Shown here: positions 34,389-42,199 of the stretch, piece by piece | How the letters are laid out: the number at the start of each line of letters is the position of its first letter | Position numbering within the stretch: the stretch's first letter is position 1 | NCBI GenBank assembly: GCA_020846745.1 | Contig: JADLDI010000066.1 | Span: forward strand, 1 to 63,066 | Source: Bryobacterales bacterium | GTDB lineage: Bacteria > Acidobacteriota > Terriglobia > Bryobacterales > Bryobacteraceae | Direction: 5' to 3' | Length of the DNA: 63,066 nucleotides | The notes under the pieces: generated by a model | What the model was told of the DNA's origin: nothing | Seen by the model: the letters and a program-made list of their open reading frames with translations, nothing else | Databases searched by the model: none | Translations under genes and position numbers: made by a program

Positions 34389-35831
34389 TTATTGAGCGTA
34401 GCGTTTGCGAAACTCTTCCGAAGCCTTCTTGCGGGCTTCGCGTTCCTCGGGCGTTAACTTGCCGATGTACCAGCGGTGTTGCGGCGAGTTTAAAACCTGC
34501 TCCAGTTCCTGTTCCACCTTGGTGGCAGCGGCGGATCTTGCGGCATCGCCCGAAGCCTTTGCCGCGTGGAGAATCTCCCGAAGTTCGGGCACGAACTCGG
34601 CATAGAAGCGATGCGCCACTTCGTAGTTGCCGTGCCACTGCGTGTAATCGGGTCCCATCATGGCGGCGCCGTGACGAGCGCGGCGGCCTTCGTGGTGCCA
34701 CAGTTGGTAGTAGGTGAATTCGATCTTCTCGTCGAAATCGACGTCCTTCGTGATGAGGTCGGACGACCGAAGCATCTGATAAAGCCTGGTCGCCGGGCGG
34801 CCGAATTTGTCGTTGTACAGTCCAACGGAATTGTCGAATTGGGTGTACCAGCCTTCGATCCAACCCGCGCCATGGCAGGAGCCGCACACCTTCTTCATGT
34901 CGTCGCGGCGGGCCTCCCAGGGCTTGACGGATTTGCCGGCCGCCTTAGCGGCTGCGTCGATGTGTTCGGAAACAGGCGGCCGCAGCGTCCAGGAGATGCG
35001 TGCCCCTACGTCATGGGTAAGGGGCATGTCGGAGGCGGCGCTCATGTGGCAGGTGGAGCAGGTGGGACCCTGTTCAAAGTCCTCGCCGGGCATCCACTTC
35101 TTTTTGTCCATCAGCGGCTCGTACCGGCCCCGGTTGGCGGCGAACGCGATGCCGTGTTTCGACTCGTTGTACACCTCGATTTGAGGATGGTCCGGCCCCA
35201 TATGGCAGCGGCCGCAATTTTCGGGCATCCGTGCCTGCGCGCGGCTGAAGTTGTGGCGCATGTGGCACGCCGAACACGACCCCTTTGAACCGTCGGGATT
35301 CAGGCGGCCCATGCCGGTGTTGGGCCAGGTGGTGGGATCGAGTTTTCCGTTATCCAGCACTTTGATCTCTGAGCCGTGGCACTGCCAGCAACCGCTGACG
35401 GCGGACGGCGAGGTGCGCTCCATGTTGCCCTCCACAACCTCGGCGAGGACGTTGTCGAGGCTGCCCAGAATCTTCGCGGCCTCGGAGTGGTGGCTGGCCT
35501 GAAACTCGCGGGTCTCCTTGGCATGGCACTGCGAACAGTCCTTGGGCGTGACCAGGATTGAAATGAAAGCCCCATTGTGTTCAAAGCCGTCGCGGTCGCC
35601 TTTGGAGGCCCGGTGACATTCCATGCAGCCGACGCCCAACTGGTAATGGCGGCTCCGCTTCCATTGGCCGACGATTCCAGCGGTGATCGACTCATGGCAG
35701 GACAGGCAATTCTGGGTGGCCTTGCTGACCGGGGGAGTTCTGTTGGGTTTCGGCGCACCCGCGGGAGCTTGGGCGAATGCCAGGGACGCCGGCAACATTG
35801 CAGCGGCAACGAGAAAGAGACGGAAGTTCAC
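34389..35831 (-). CDS. Octaheme cytochrome c of the hydroxylamine-oxidoreductase-like family
   Basis: A 480-residue periplasmic protein with GTG start and signal peptide (RLFLVAAAMLPASLAFA). Eight CxxCH motifs begin at residues 42, 69, 99, 148, 186, 206, 258 and 316, the count of HAO/octaheme-nitrite-reductase relatives. After the last heme, 'YYQLWHHEGRRARHGAAMMG' and 'PDYTQWHGNYE' resemble the HAO-family helix region that carries the crosslinking tyrosine in true HAO; Tyr396 is the candidate, but I cannot confirm alignment. There is no membrane anchor. Possible roles are hydroxylamine or nitrite turnover or periplasmic electron flow. A CRP-type operator and -10 box lie upstream. Confidence 0.85.
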   Translation of the reverse strand: MNFRLFLVAAAMLPASLAFAQAPAGAPKPNRTPPVSKATQNCLSCHESITAGIVGQWKRSRHYQLGVGCMECHRASKGDRDGFEHNGAFISILVTPKDCSQCHAKETREFQASHHSEAAKILGSLDNVLAEVVEGNMERTSPSAVSGCWQCHGSEIKVLDNGKLDPTTWPNTGMGRLNPDGSKGSCSACHMRHNFSRAQARMPENCGRCHMGPDHPQIEVYNESKHGIAFAANRGRYEPLMDKKKWMPGEDFEQGPTCSTCHMSAASDMPLTHDVGARISWTLRPPVSEHIDAAAKAAGKSVKPWEARRDDMKKVCGSCHGAGWIEGWYTQFDNSVGLYNDKFGRPATRLYQMLRSSDLITKDVDFDEKIEFTYYQLWHHEGRRARHGAAMMGPDYTQWHGNYEVAHRFYAEFVPELREILHAAKASGDAARSAAATKVEQELEQVLNSPQHRWYIGKLTPEEREARKKASEEFRKRYAQ

Positions 35832-35854
35832 GATCTAAATATCCTTAACCGCAC

Positions 35855-35860
35855 ATTAGA
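35855..35860 (-). promoter_or_regulatory. -10 box (TCTAAT) of the octaheme cytochrome gene
   Basis: On the minus strand TCTAAT is followed by TGTGCGG and a TAAGGAT ribosome-binding site before GTG 35831. The inferred start of transcription is near 35848, which puts the CRP-type site centre about 41.5 bp upstream. Confidence 0.5.
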
Positions 35861-35881
35861 ACTCCGTTACGGATGCCGCGC

Positions 35882-35897
35882 TGTGACTAACGTCACA
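35882..35897. promoter_or_regulatory. CRP/FNR-family operator TGTGA-N6-TCACA
   Basis: TGTGACTAACGTCACA is an exact match to the CRP half-sites TGTGA and TCACA with the standard six-base spacer (arms extend to TGTGAC/GTCACA). It lies 51 bp upstream of the cytochrome start codon and, given the TCTAAT -10 box, near -41.5, the class II activator position. A CRP, FNR-like or NO-sensing Dnr-type regulator is the natural reader; which one cannot be said. Confidence 0.65.
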
Positions 35898-36198
35898 CGA
35901 GGGCGGGATTTGGACGGCGGTAGTGCATCCGAACTGGCCGGCATCCCGCAGCGGGTGTGACGCGCGATTCAACAGGGTCTGGAAACGCCCGCGTATGATC
36001 GATCCCGCGGTACTCAACAATCACCCTTGGAACTATAGTCCTAATCCTTGCCCCCCTAGGGGGTCTGTGGTACTCTTGAGGGGTCGCTCTGGCCTAAACG
36101 ACTTACAGCGTTTCCTCAGATTCCTGCCGTAACTCTGGCCCTGTTGGTTGGGGGCCGGCGCTCTAGGTTTAATTTCTCCGTCCTCATAGCTGTACACG
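35898..36198. other. Non-coding region between the cytochrome and mreB; weak mreB promoter with palindromic spacer
   Basis: No gene is seen. The best promoter candidate for mreB is TTGCCC at 36048-36053, a 17-base spacer, and TACTCT at 36071-36076 (only half the -10 consensus). The spacer is dominated by a perfect 12-bp palindrome CCCCCTAGGGGG (36052-36063), and ACTATAGT (36032-36039) is another. Leader of about 115 nt precedes the mreB ATG. Confidence 0.35.
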
Positions 36199-37224
36199 AT
36201 GAATCTTCGTTCTATATTCAGCCTGTTTTCATCGGACCTGGCAATCGATTTGGGCACGGCCAACACGCTCGTGTACGCGAAAGGCCGTGGCATTGTCGTC
36301 AACGAACCTTCCATTGTCGCCATCAATAAAACCACTGGCGAAGTGGAGGCCGTTGGGCGGGAAGCCAAGGAAATGCTCGGCCGCACCCCCGGCAACATAG
36401 TAGCCATCCGGCCCATGAAAGACGGCGTTATCGCCGACTTTAAGGTGACCGAGCGGATGCTGAACTACTTCATCCAGAAGGCGCACGGCCGCAAGATGCT
36501 GGTGCACCCGCGCATTGTGATCGGCGTGCCTTCGGAAATCACGCAGGTGGAAAAGCGCGCCGTGATCGACTCTGCGTATCGCGCCAAGGCCAGTGAAGTT
36601 CATCTGGTGGAGCAGGCGATGGTGGCGGCCATCGGCGCCGGCCTTCCGATTACCGAACCTTCCGGCAACATGGTGGTGGATATCGGCGGCGGCACCACGG
36701 ACGTCGCGGTGATTTCCCTCTCTGGTATTGTCTACTCGCGATCGGTTCGCGTGGCCGGTAACGAGATCGACGAAGCGATCACCCAGTATCTAAAACGCAA
36801 GTACAACCTGCTCATCGGGGAACGGACGGCCGAGCAGATCAAGATGCAGGTCGGGTCGGCCTATCCGCTGGACAAGCCGCTGACGATGGAGATCAAGGGA
36901 CGCAACCTCATTGAAGGTGTCCCGAAAACCATCACGATCGACGATACTGAGATCCGTGAAGCGATCGGCGAATGCGTTGCTACGATACTCAACGCCATTC
37001 GCGTGGCGCTGGAGCGGACGCCACCGGAACTCAGCGCGGACATCAGCGACCGCGGTATCGTGTTGACTGGTGGCGGCGCGATGCTCAAGAACCTGGACAA
37101 GCGCATCCGGGAAGAAACGGGATTGCCGGTGTCGATCGCGGAAGATCCGCTGGCCAGTGTCGCGCTCGGCACGGGCAAGATGCTGACGGACTTTAAGTTG
37201 CTCCGTCGGATTGCCATCGACTAG
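36199..37224 (+). CDS. mreB: Rod-shape actin homologue MreB
   Basis: A 341-residue cytoplasmic, membrane-associated actin-like ATPase that organises cell-wall elongation. Signatures: '[32 protein letters not shown]' (phosphate 1), '[23 protein letters not shown]' (phosphate 2), '[18 protein letters not shown]' (adenosine) and the amphipathic N-terminus. Length is standard. It heads the mreBCD-mrdA cluster; mreC starts 24 bases downstream. Confidence 0.98.
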   Translation: MNLRSIFSLFSSDLAIDLGTANTLVYAKGRGIVVNEPSIVAINKTTGEVEAVGREAKEMLGRTPGNIVAIRPMKDGVIADFKVTERMLNYFIQKAHGRKMLVHPRIVIGVPSEITQVEKRAVIDSAYRAKASEVHLVEQAMVAAIGAGLPITEPSGNMVVDIGGGTTDVAVISLSGIVYSRSVRVAGNEIDEAITQYLKRKYNLLIGERTAEQIKMQVGSAYPLDKPLTMEIKGRNLIEGVPKTITIDDTEIREAIGECVATILNAIRVALERTPPELSADISDRGIVLTGGGAMLKNLDKRIREETGLPVSIAEDPLASVALGTGKMLTDFKLLRRIAID

Positions 37225-37248
37225 CTTCGTTTTCCCAGGGAGTGCGGC

Positions 37249-38379
37249 ATGGAAATGCTCCTGAACCGCTACCGGAACATTACCGTCCTGGTAATGGTGT
37301 TGGTGGCCCAGTTGTTTCTACTGGCGTATCAGGTGAAAAGCAACCGTGACGTACGCCTGATTCGTGTGTGGGCGGTGACCGGGGTGATGCCGCTGGCGAA
37401 GATTGTCGACGCCGTGCGGGCGAATACGATCGGGCTGCTGGACTACTACGCGGACCTGCTGAAAGCGCATTCAGAAAACAAGAAGCTGGCGTTTGAGATC
37501 GGGAAGCTGAAGCTGGAAAACCAGTTTCTGAAGACCGAACTCGCGACGGCTGACCGTGCACGCGCCCTTTCGCTATTCCAGACACGGAACCCGAGCCGGA
37601 TGATCGCGGGACGGATTATCGGCACGGGTACGGGTGGCGGCGCGAAGGTGGTGTTTGTGGACCGCGGGTTGAATGACGGGGTCCAAAAAGGGGATGCGGT
37701 GATCACGCCGGAGGGGATTGTCGGCAAGATCACCGCGGCCTATCCGCGGGCGGCGCAGGTCATCCTGATCACCGACCCTTCATTTGCCGCGGGCGTGATG
37801 TCGCAGAAGCACCGTGTGCTGGGCACGTTAAAGGGCCAGGGCCACTCGACGTGCCAGGTGGAGTACATCCAGAACGAAGAGCAGGTGGAAGTGGGTGAGT
37901 GGTTCTTTACGTCGGGCGACGACCGGGTGTTTCCGAAGGGCTTGCCGGTGGGCCAGGCGAAGATCGTCCGTTCGGGCAAGCTGTTTTTCAAGGAAGTGTT
38001 TCTGGTGCCGAGCGGGCTGCAACGCGGGCTGGAAGACGTGCTGATCGTGCTGGAGGGGGTCCACCAGGATATTCCGGACCAGACGATCACGCAGCAGCCG
38101 CTGCACTTGTTGCCGCCACCGCCGCCGGAGCCGAAGACGTCGATCGAAGCGGATCGCGTGATCCGGGGTGTAATGTCGACGGACGCCGACCACCTGCTCG
38201 AAAAGTACAAGCGGATCGGCGCGGCGCAGGGCCATGCGTACGGCACGGGCGGTGTCCCGAACTTCAACATCACTCCTGAGGCCGCTCCGAAGACCGCCAA
38301 ACCAGCCGAACCAAAGCCGGACGAATCCGGCGAAGCCCCAGCACCGCAGCCACCTCCAGCCGAGGCGCCGAAACCGTGA
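37249..38379 (+). CDS. mreC: Rod-shape protein MreC
   Basis: A 376-residue bitopic inner-membrane protein. One N-terminal membrane helix (about 10-27, 'ITVLVMVLVAQLFLLAYQV'), a coiled-coil 'HSENKKLAFEIGKLKLENQFLKTEL', then the MreC double beta-barrel with 'RIIGTGTGGGAKVVFVDRGLNDGVQKGDAVITPEGIVGKI' and 'QVEVGEWFFTSGDDRVFPKGLPVG'. The C-terminal 80 residues are Pro/Ala-rich, longer than in most MreC proteins. It overlaps mreD by four bases. Confidence 0.95.
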   Translation: MEMLLNRYRNITVLVMVLVAQLFLLAYQVKSNRDVRLIRVWAVTGVMPLAKIVDAVRANTIGLLDYYADLLKAHSENKKLAFEIGKLKLENQFLKTELATADRARALSLFQTRNPSRMIAGRIIGTGTGGGAKVVFVDRGLNDGVQKGDAVITPEGIVGKITAAYPRAAQVILITDPSFAAGVMSQKHRVLGTLKGQGHSTCQVEYIQNEEQVEVGEWFFTSGDDRVFPKGLPVGQAKIVRSGKLFFKEVFLVPSGLQRGLEDVLIVLEGVHQDIPDQTITQQPLHLLPPPPPEPKTSIEADRVIRGVMSTDADHLLEKYKRIGAAQGHAYGTGGVPNFNITPEAAPKTAKPAEPKPDESGEAPAPQPPPAEAPKP

Positions 38380-38897
38380 CCGGGTTTTCCGACCATTTGC
38401 TGGGTGCGCGGGCCAGCCGGCCCAGGAAATATCAACTGCGCCCGGTGGCGCTGATCGTTGCGCCGATTGTCGCGCTCATTCTGCAGCTTTATATTCCGGT
38501 ATTCGTCACGCAGTTTGCGTTTCTGGAACTGCCGCTGCTGGTGACGGTCTATTTCGCGCTGATGCGGCGGGACCAGGTGGCTGGCATCCTGATCGGCTGC
38601 ACGATCGGCATCGTGCAGGACGCCCTGTCGCACAATCCACTGGGGATGTTCGGGATCGTGAAGACGCTGGTGGGATACTTCGCGGCATTCATGAGCCAGC
38701 GGCTCGATGTGGAGAACCCATTCATCCGGTTTGTCCTGTGTTTTTTTCTATTCTTCTTTCACCAGTTCTTCTATTGGGTGCTGGTACGAACGCTTTTGGC
38801 CCAACCGATGCCCATGGAGTTCGGCACCGTGCTTTTGTTCGGCATTTTAAACGGGGCTGTGGCCGTGCCGCTGTTTGCCCTGCTCGACAGGCTGTAA
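38376..38897 (+). CDS. mreD: Rod-shape protein MreD
   Basis: A 173-residue, five- or six-helix inner-membrane protein, typical for MreD: 'PVALIVAPIVALILQLYIPVFV', 'LPLLVTVYFALMRRDQVAGILIGCTIGIVQDALSHNPLGMFGIVKTLVGYFAAF'. It stabilises the MreC/RodA/PBP2 complex. GTG start overlapping the mreC stop (GTGA). mrdA begins 28 bases later. Confidence 0.92.
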   Translation: MTGFSDHLLGARASRPRKYQLRPVALIVAPIVALILQLYIPVFVTQFAFLELPLLVTVYFALMRRDQVAGILIGCTIGIVQDALSHNPLGMFGIVKTLVGYFAAFMSQRLDVENPFIRFVLCFFLFFFHQFFYWVLVRTLLAQPMPMEFGTVLLFGILNGAVAVPLFALLDRL

Positions 38898-38925
38898 ATC
38901 TGCGAGACAATGAGGGGAAGTACTA

Positions 38926-40836
38926 ATGCCCGCGCCTCCAGCGCCTCCGGATCGCGAAACGGATAAAGAGCAGCAGATCCAACCACTGCTGCGCGATGAC
39001 ACTAATTTTGCGTCCGGGCGTATCGCGTTTTTCCAGTACATCGGTGTGACAGTGTTCCTGTACCTGCTGTCGGGGTTTTGGCTGTTGCAGGTGCAGAACC
39101 AGGAATACTACTCGGACCTGGCCGAGAGGAACTACATACGGTCTTCACCCATCCTGGCGCCACGGGGCAAAATCATCGACCGGGACGGTCGCGTAGTAGT
39201 GGACAACCACTCGTCGTTCAGCTTGATCCTGTCGCGTGAAAACTTGCGGCCGGAGCATCTGCCGCCGATCTGCGAAGGGCTCGACATCAATTGTGAAGAG
39301 TTGCAGGAACGGCTGCGGCGGTTTGACCGGACACGCCCGAAGCACATCCCGATCACGATCAAAGAAGAGCTGAACGCGTCACAACTGGCGTTTGTGGAAG
39401 CGCATTCGGGCCAGGACACGTTCCCGGAAATGGAAATTATCCAGGATCACCGGCGGCTGTACCCCAGAGATGGCGTAGCGGCGCACGTGCTCGGTTATAC
39501 CGGTGAAGTTTCGGACGCCGAACTGAACACCACGGAATTTGCACGGTACAAGCAGGGCGACATCATCGGCAAGGTGGGGCTGGAGCGGCAGTATAACGAC
39601 ATCCTGATGGGCATCGACGGGCAGCGCCGCGTGATTGTGGACAATCGCGGGGCGGAACGCCGGACGATCGATAAGAAAGACGCGATCGCCGGGAAATCGA
39701 TCCGGCTGACGCTCGATTTGGATTTGCAGGCGGTGGCGGAGTTGACGATGCAGGGGCGTCGCGGGTCTGTTGTGGCGTTGGACCCGCGGTCGGGCGAAGT
39801 GCTGGCGATGGTTTCGGCGCCGTCGTACGATCCGAACAAGTTCGCCGGCCGCATCCGGCGCCGCGATTGGGAAGAAATCCGCAACAACCCGGACAATCCG
39901 CTGCTGAACCGCGCGGTGCAGGCGCAGCTTGCGCCCGGGTCTACTTTTAAGCCGCTGATGGCGCTGGCCGGCCTGGAAAACCAGGTGATCGACGACACCA
40001 CCACCGCGCATTGCACGGGCGGGGCCTCATTCTACGGGCGCTACTTCAAGTGCCACCAAAAGGGTGGTCACGGGACAATCAGCCTGCGGCGCGCCATTGC
40101 GCAATCGTGCGACGTTTACTTCTATAACCTCGGCAATCGCCTCGCAATCGACAAGATCGCGGAGGTGGCGGAAGAAGCCGGGCTGGGGCACAAATCGGGG
40201 ATCGACCTGCCGGTGGAAGCCGAGGGCACGGTGCCTTCGACACGGTGGAAAATCCGGACCTTCAGACAGCGATGGTTTGCCGGCGAGACGATTTCGGTAG
40301 CCATCGGACAAGGCGCGTTGACCGTGACGCCCCTGCAACTCGCCCATGCGATCGGCGGACTGGCGATGGGCGGCATCTGGCACAAGCCGCATCTGCTGCG
40401 CGATCCGGCGCCGCAATTGGAGCCGCCGCGGCGGGTAAAGCTCAATCTGGAGAATGTCGCGAAAGTGATTGACGGGATGTCGGCCGTCGTGAACGATGGC
40501 GGGACCGCGGGCCGCGCACGGCTGCCGGGCATCGAGATGTGCGGCAAGACGGGCACGGCGCAGATCGCTTCGAACGAGTTACTGAAGGCTCGCCGGGAAT
40601 CGCGGCGAAAGCCGGACGAGAACGCGCCTGCGCCCGAGTATCGCGACAACGCGTGGTTTGTCGGGTTTGCGCCGCGGGTGAATCCGGAGATCGTGGTGGT
40701 GGCGCTCTATGAGGCGGGCGAGCATGGCGACCGTGCGGCGCCGATTGTGCGCGATGTGATCAAGGCCTACTTCGACAAGAAGTCGCGAAAGCCGGAGACA
40801 GTGCTGGCTTCCGTCAAGGTGCAGGAACCGCGCTAA
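38926..40836 (+). CDS. mrdA: Penicillin-binding protein 2 (elongasome transpeptidase)
   Basis: A 636-residue class B PBP that crosslinks peptidoglycan in the rod complex. One N-terminal membrane helix ('IAFFQYIGVTVFLYLLSGFW'), the pedestal domain ('YYSDLAERNYIRSSPILAPRGKIIDRDGRVV'), and the transpeptidase domain with SxxK 'APGSTFKPLMAL', SxD-type 'AIAQSCDVYFYNL' and KTGT 'CGKTGTAQI'. Length normal. It ends the mreBCD-mrdA operon; rodA is not present before the convergent arylesterase gene. Confidence 0.96.
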   Translation: MPAPPAPPDRETDKEQQIQPLLRDDTNFASGRIAFFQYIGVTVFLYLLSGFWLLQVQNQEYYSDLAERNYIRSSPILAPRGKIIDRDGRVVVDNHSSFSLILSRENLRPEHLPPICEGLDINCEELQERLRRFDRTRPKHIPITIKEELNASQLAFVEAHSGQDTFPEMEIIQDHRRLYPRDGVAAHVLGYTGEVSDAELNTTEFARYKQGDIIGKVGLERQYNDILMGIDGQRRVIVDNRGAERRTIDKKDAIAGKSIRLTLDLDLQAVAELTMQGRRGSVVALDPRSGEVLAMVSAPSYDPNKFAGRIRRRDWEEIRNNPDNPLLNRAVQAQLAPGSTFKPLMALAGLENQVIDDTTTAHCTGGASFYGRYFKCHQKGGHGTISLRRAIAQSCDVYFYNLGNRLAIDKIAEVAEEAGLGHKSGIDLPVEAEGTVPSTRWKIRTFRQRWFAGETISVAIGQGALTVTPLQLAHAIGGLAMGGIWHKPHLLRDPAPQLEPPRRVKLNLENVAKVIDGMSAVVNDGGTAGRARLPGIEMCGKTGTAQIASNELLKARRESRRKPDENAPAPEYRDNAWFVGFAPRVNPEIVVVALYEAGEHGDRAAPIVRDVIKAYFDKKSRKPETVLASVKVQEPR

Positions 40837-40843
40837 CCGCGCA

Positions 40844-41521
40844 TCACTCGCCGAGTTCCTTCCTGAGATATTTGAAGACGACCGGGGCGACCCTCTGGTA
40901 CCCTGCTCCCGTCGGGTGTATGCCGTCGGGCTGCATGTCCACACGGCCGAACTCAGCAATCGGCAGAATGGTGACGCCGTACTTCTTGCCGGTTCCGGTA
41001 AAGACCTGTTCGAAGTCGTGGACGTACTTGGCCCCGTAGTTCTTCGGCAGGGTCATGCCCCAGAGCACCACCTTCGCCCCCGCGACCTGCAGCCCTTTGA
41101 CGATGTCTTCCAGGTTTCGCCGGGTCTGTTCGACCGGCAGGCCGCGCAAGCCGTCGTTGCCGCCGATTTCGAGCACCACCAGTTTCGGCTTAAGCGCGGC
41201 GACGCTCGGCAACCGGTCGAGCGCGTTCGCAGTCGTGTCGCCACTGACACCGGCGTTGACGACACGGTATTTGAGACCGGCATCGTCAAGCGCTTTCTGC
41301 AAGAAATCGGTGTATTTCTGGCCCGGCGGGACACCGTAGCCGTCAGTCAGGGAGTCCCCAAAGGCCACGATAACCGGCCGCGTATCGGGAGGGGCAGCCG
41401 TCGAGACTGCGGTCACAGGCTGTTTCACCGGCGGCTCTTTCTGTTCCGTGGCGCGGCGGCTCGGTTCTCCGCTACAGGAAAGCAGGGCCACCGCGGAAAC
41501 AATCGATAACCACACACGCAT
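40844..41521 (-). CDS. Lipoprotein arylesterase / SGNH hydrolase (TesA-like)
   Basis: A 225-residue protein started at ATG 41521; leader 'MRVWLSIVSAVALLSCSGE' ends in a lipobox (ALLSC), so it is probably a lipoprotein. SGNH blocks: 'VIVAFGDSLTDGYGVPPG' (nucleophile Ser), Gly in 'NAGVSGDTTANALDRL', Asn in 'LEIGGNDGLRGLP', and 'DGIHPTGAGYQRVA' with Asp/His. It resembles TesA/EstA-type arylesterases and lysophospholipases. Convergent with mrdA seven bases away. Confidence 0.92.
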   Translation of the reverse strand: MRVWLSIVSAVALLSCSGEPSRRATEQKEPPVKQPVTAVSTAAPPDTRPVIVAFGDSLTDGYGVPPGQKYTDFLQKALDDAGLKYRVVNAGVSGDTTANALDRLPSVAALKPKLVVLEIGGNDGLRGLPVEQTRRNLEDIVKGLQVAGAKVVLWGMTLPKNYGAKYVHDFEQVFTGTGKKYGVTILPIAEFGRVDMQPDGIHPTGAGYQRVAPVVFKYLRKELGE

Positions 41522-41662
41522 GTTTTCATCATCCCCTGTCCGCTCGGCGCTCCTTATTGGTTTGTGGCCGCTTATCTTGGGAGGTGCGAGGCGGGGGAGT
41601 TCGTTTCGCAAAACGTTGAATCTTAAGGGCGTCGCGCGGCTGGAGCGCATGGCGCCGTTGGT

Positions 41663-42058
41663 TCAGGCGGCCGCGGGGTAATCCTCGTCAGGATCGAACC
41701 AGTGTTGACCCGCCAGCGCCATGCCCCGGGCATCGCGCCGCTGCTGGCACGCGATGCAGTAGCCGGTGTACGGTACGGCCTTGAGGCGGCGCGGACCGAT
41801 CTCTTCTTCGCAGTGGAGGCAGATGCCGTAGGTGCCGTCTTTGATTCGGGCGAGAGCGGCATCGATCTCCCTAAGGCGAGCAGAGTGGCGGTTGAGCGTT
41901 TCTACCGCGAGGTCGCGGTCGGCGGCCGATTGGGTTTGGTCTAATGCATCGGACGTCTGCTCAATGAAAATGCCATCGCGGCCGGGCAGACTATTGATTA
42001 ACTCGGTTCGGAGGGCCTTCAGTGTGTGGCGGTAGTCTTTCATTTGGCTGGAAGTCAT
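41663..42058 (-). CDS. DksA/TraR-family zinc-finger regulator
   Basis: A 131-residue protein with an N-terminal coiled coil (about 1-70) and a C4 zinc finger 'CLHCEEEIGPRRLKAVPYTGYCIACQQ', the DksA/TraR layout. These proteins enter the RNA-polymerase secondary channel and modulate stringent-type control. The DxxDxA tip of DksA is not exactly kept; 'SDALDQTQSAADRD' is in that region, so its coupling to ppGpp is unclear. A consensus sigma-54 promoter lies upstream, beside an NtrC-type regulator pair. Confidence 0.88.
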   Translation of the reverse strand: MTSSQMKDYRHTLKALRTELINSLPGRDGIFIEQTSDALDQTQSAADRDLAVETLNRHSARLREIDAALARIKDGTYGICLHCEEEIGPRRLKAVPYTGYCIACQQRRDARGMALAGQHWFDPDEDYPAAA

Positions 42059-42089
42059 TGGGGTTTGTCCTGCTTACGCTACTGGTAGA

Positions 42090-42104
42090 GCAACCGGTGT
42101 GCCA
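42090..42104 (-). promoter_or_regulatory. Sigma-54 promoter upstream of the DksA/TraR gene
   Basis: On the minus strand TGGCAC-ACCGG-TTGC is an exact match to the -24/-12 consensus TGGCAC-N5-TTGC. The inferred start of transcription is near 42079, leaving a leader of about 21 nt with an AGGAC ribosome site before the ATG at 42058. The NtrC-type activator needed by such a promoter is encoded by the next gene upstream. Confidence 0.8.
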
Positions 42105-42199
42105 AAGCTATTCCCGTGTTTTGCAAGGATTTGGCCGCATTTCTGTCCGTTTTCGGGCAACCACCCATGAACCTGGAGCCTGAAAAGGCACAGTTGCGG

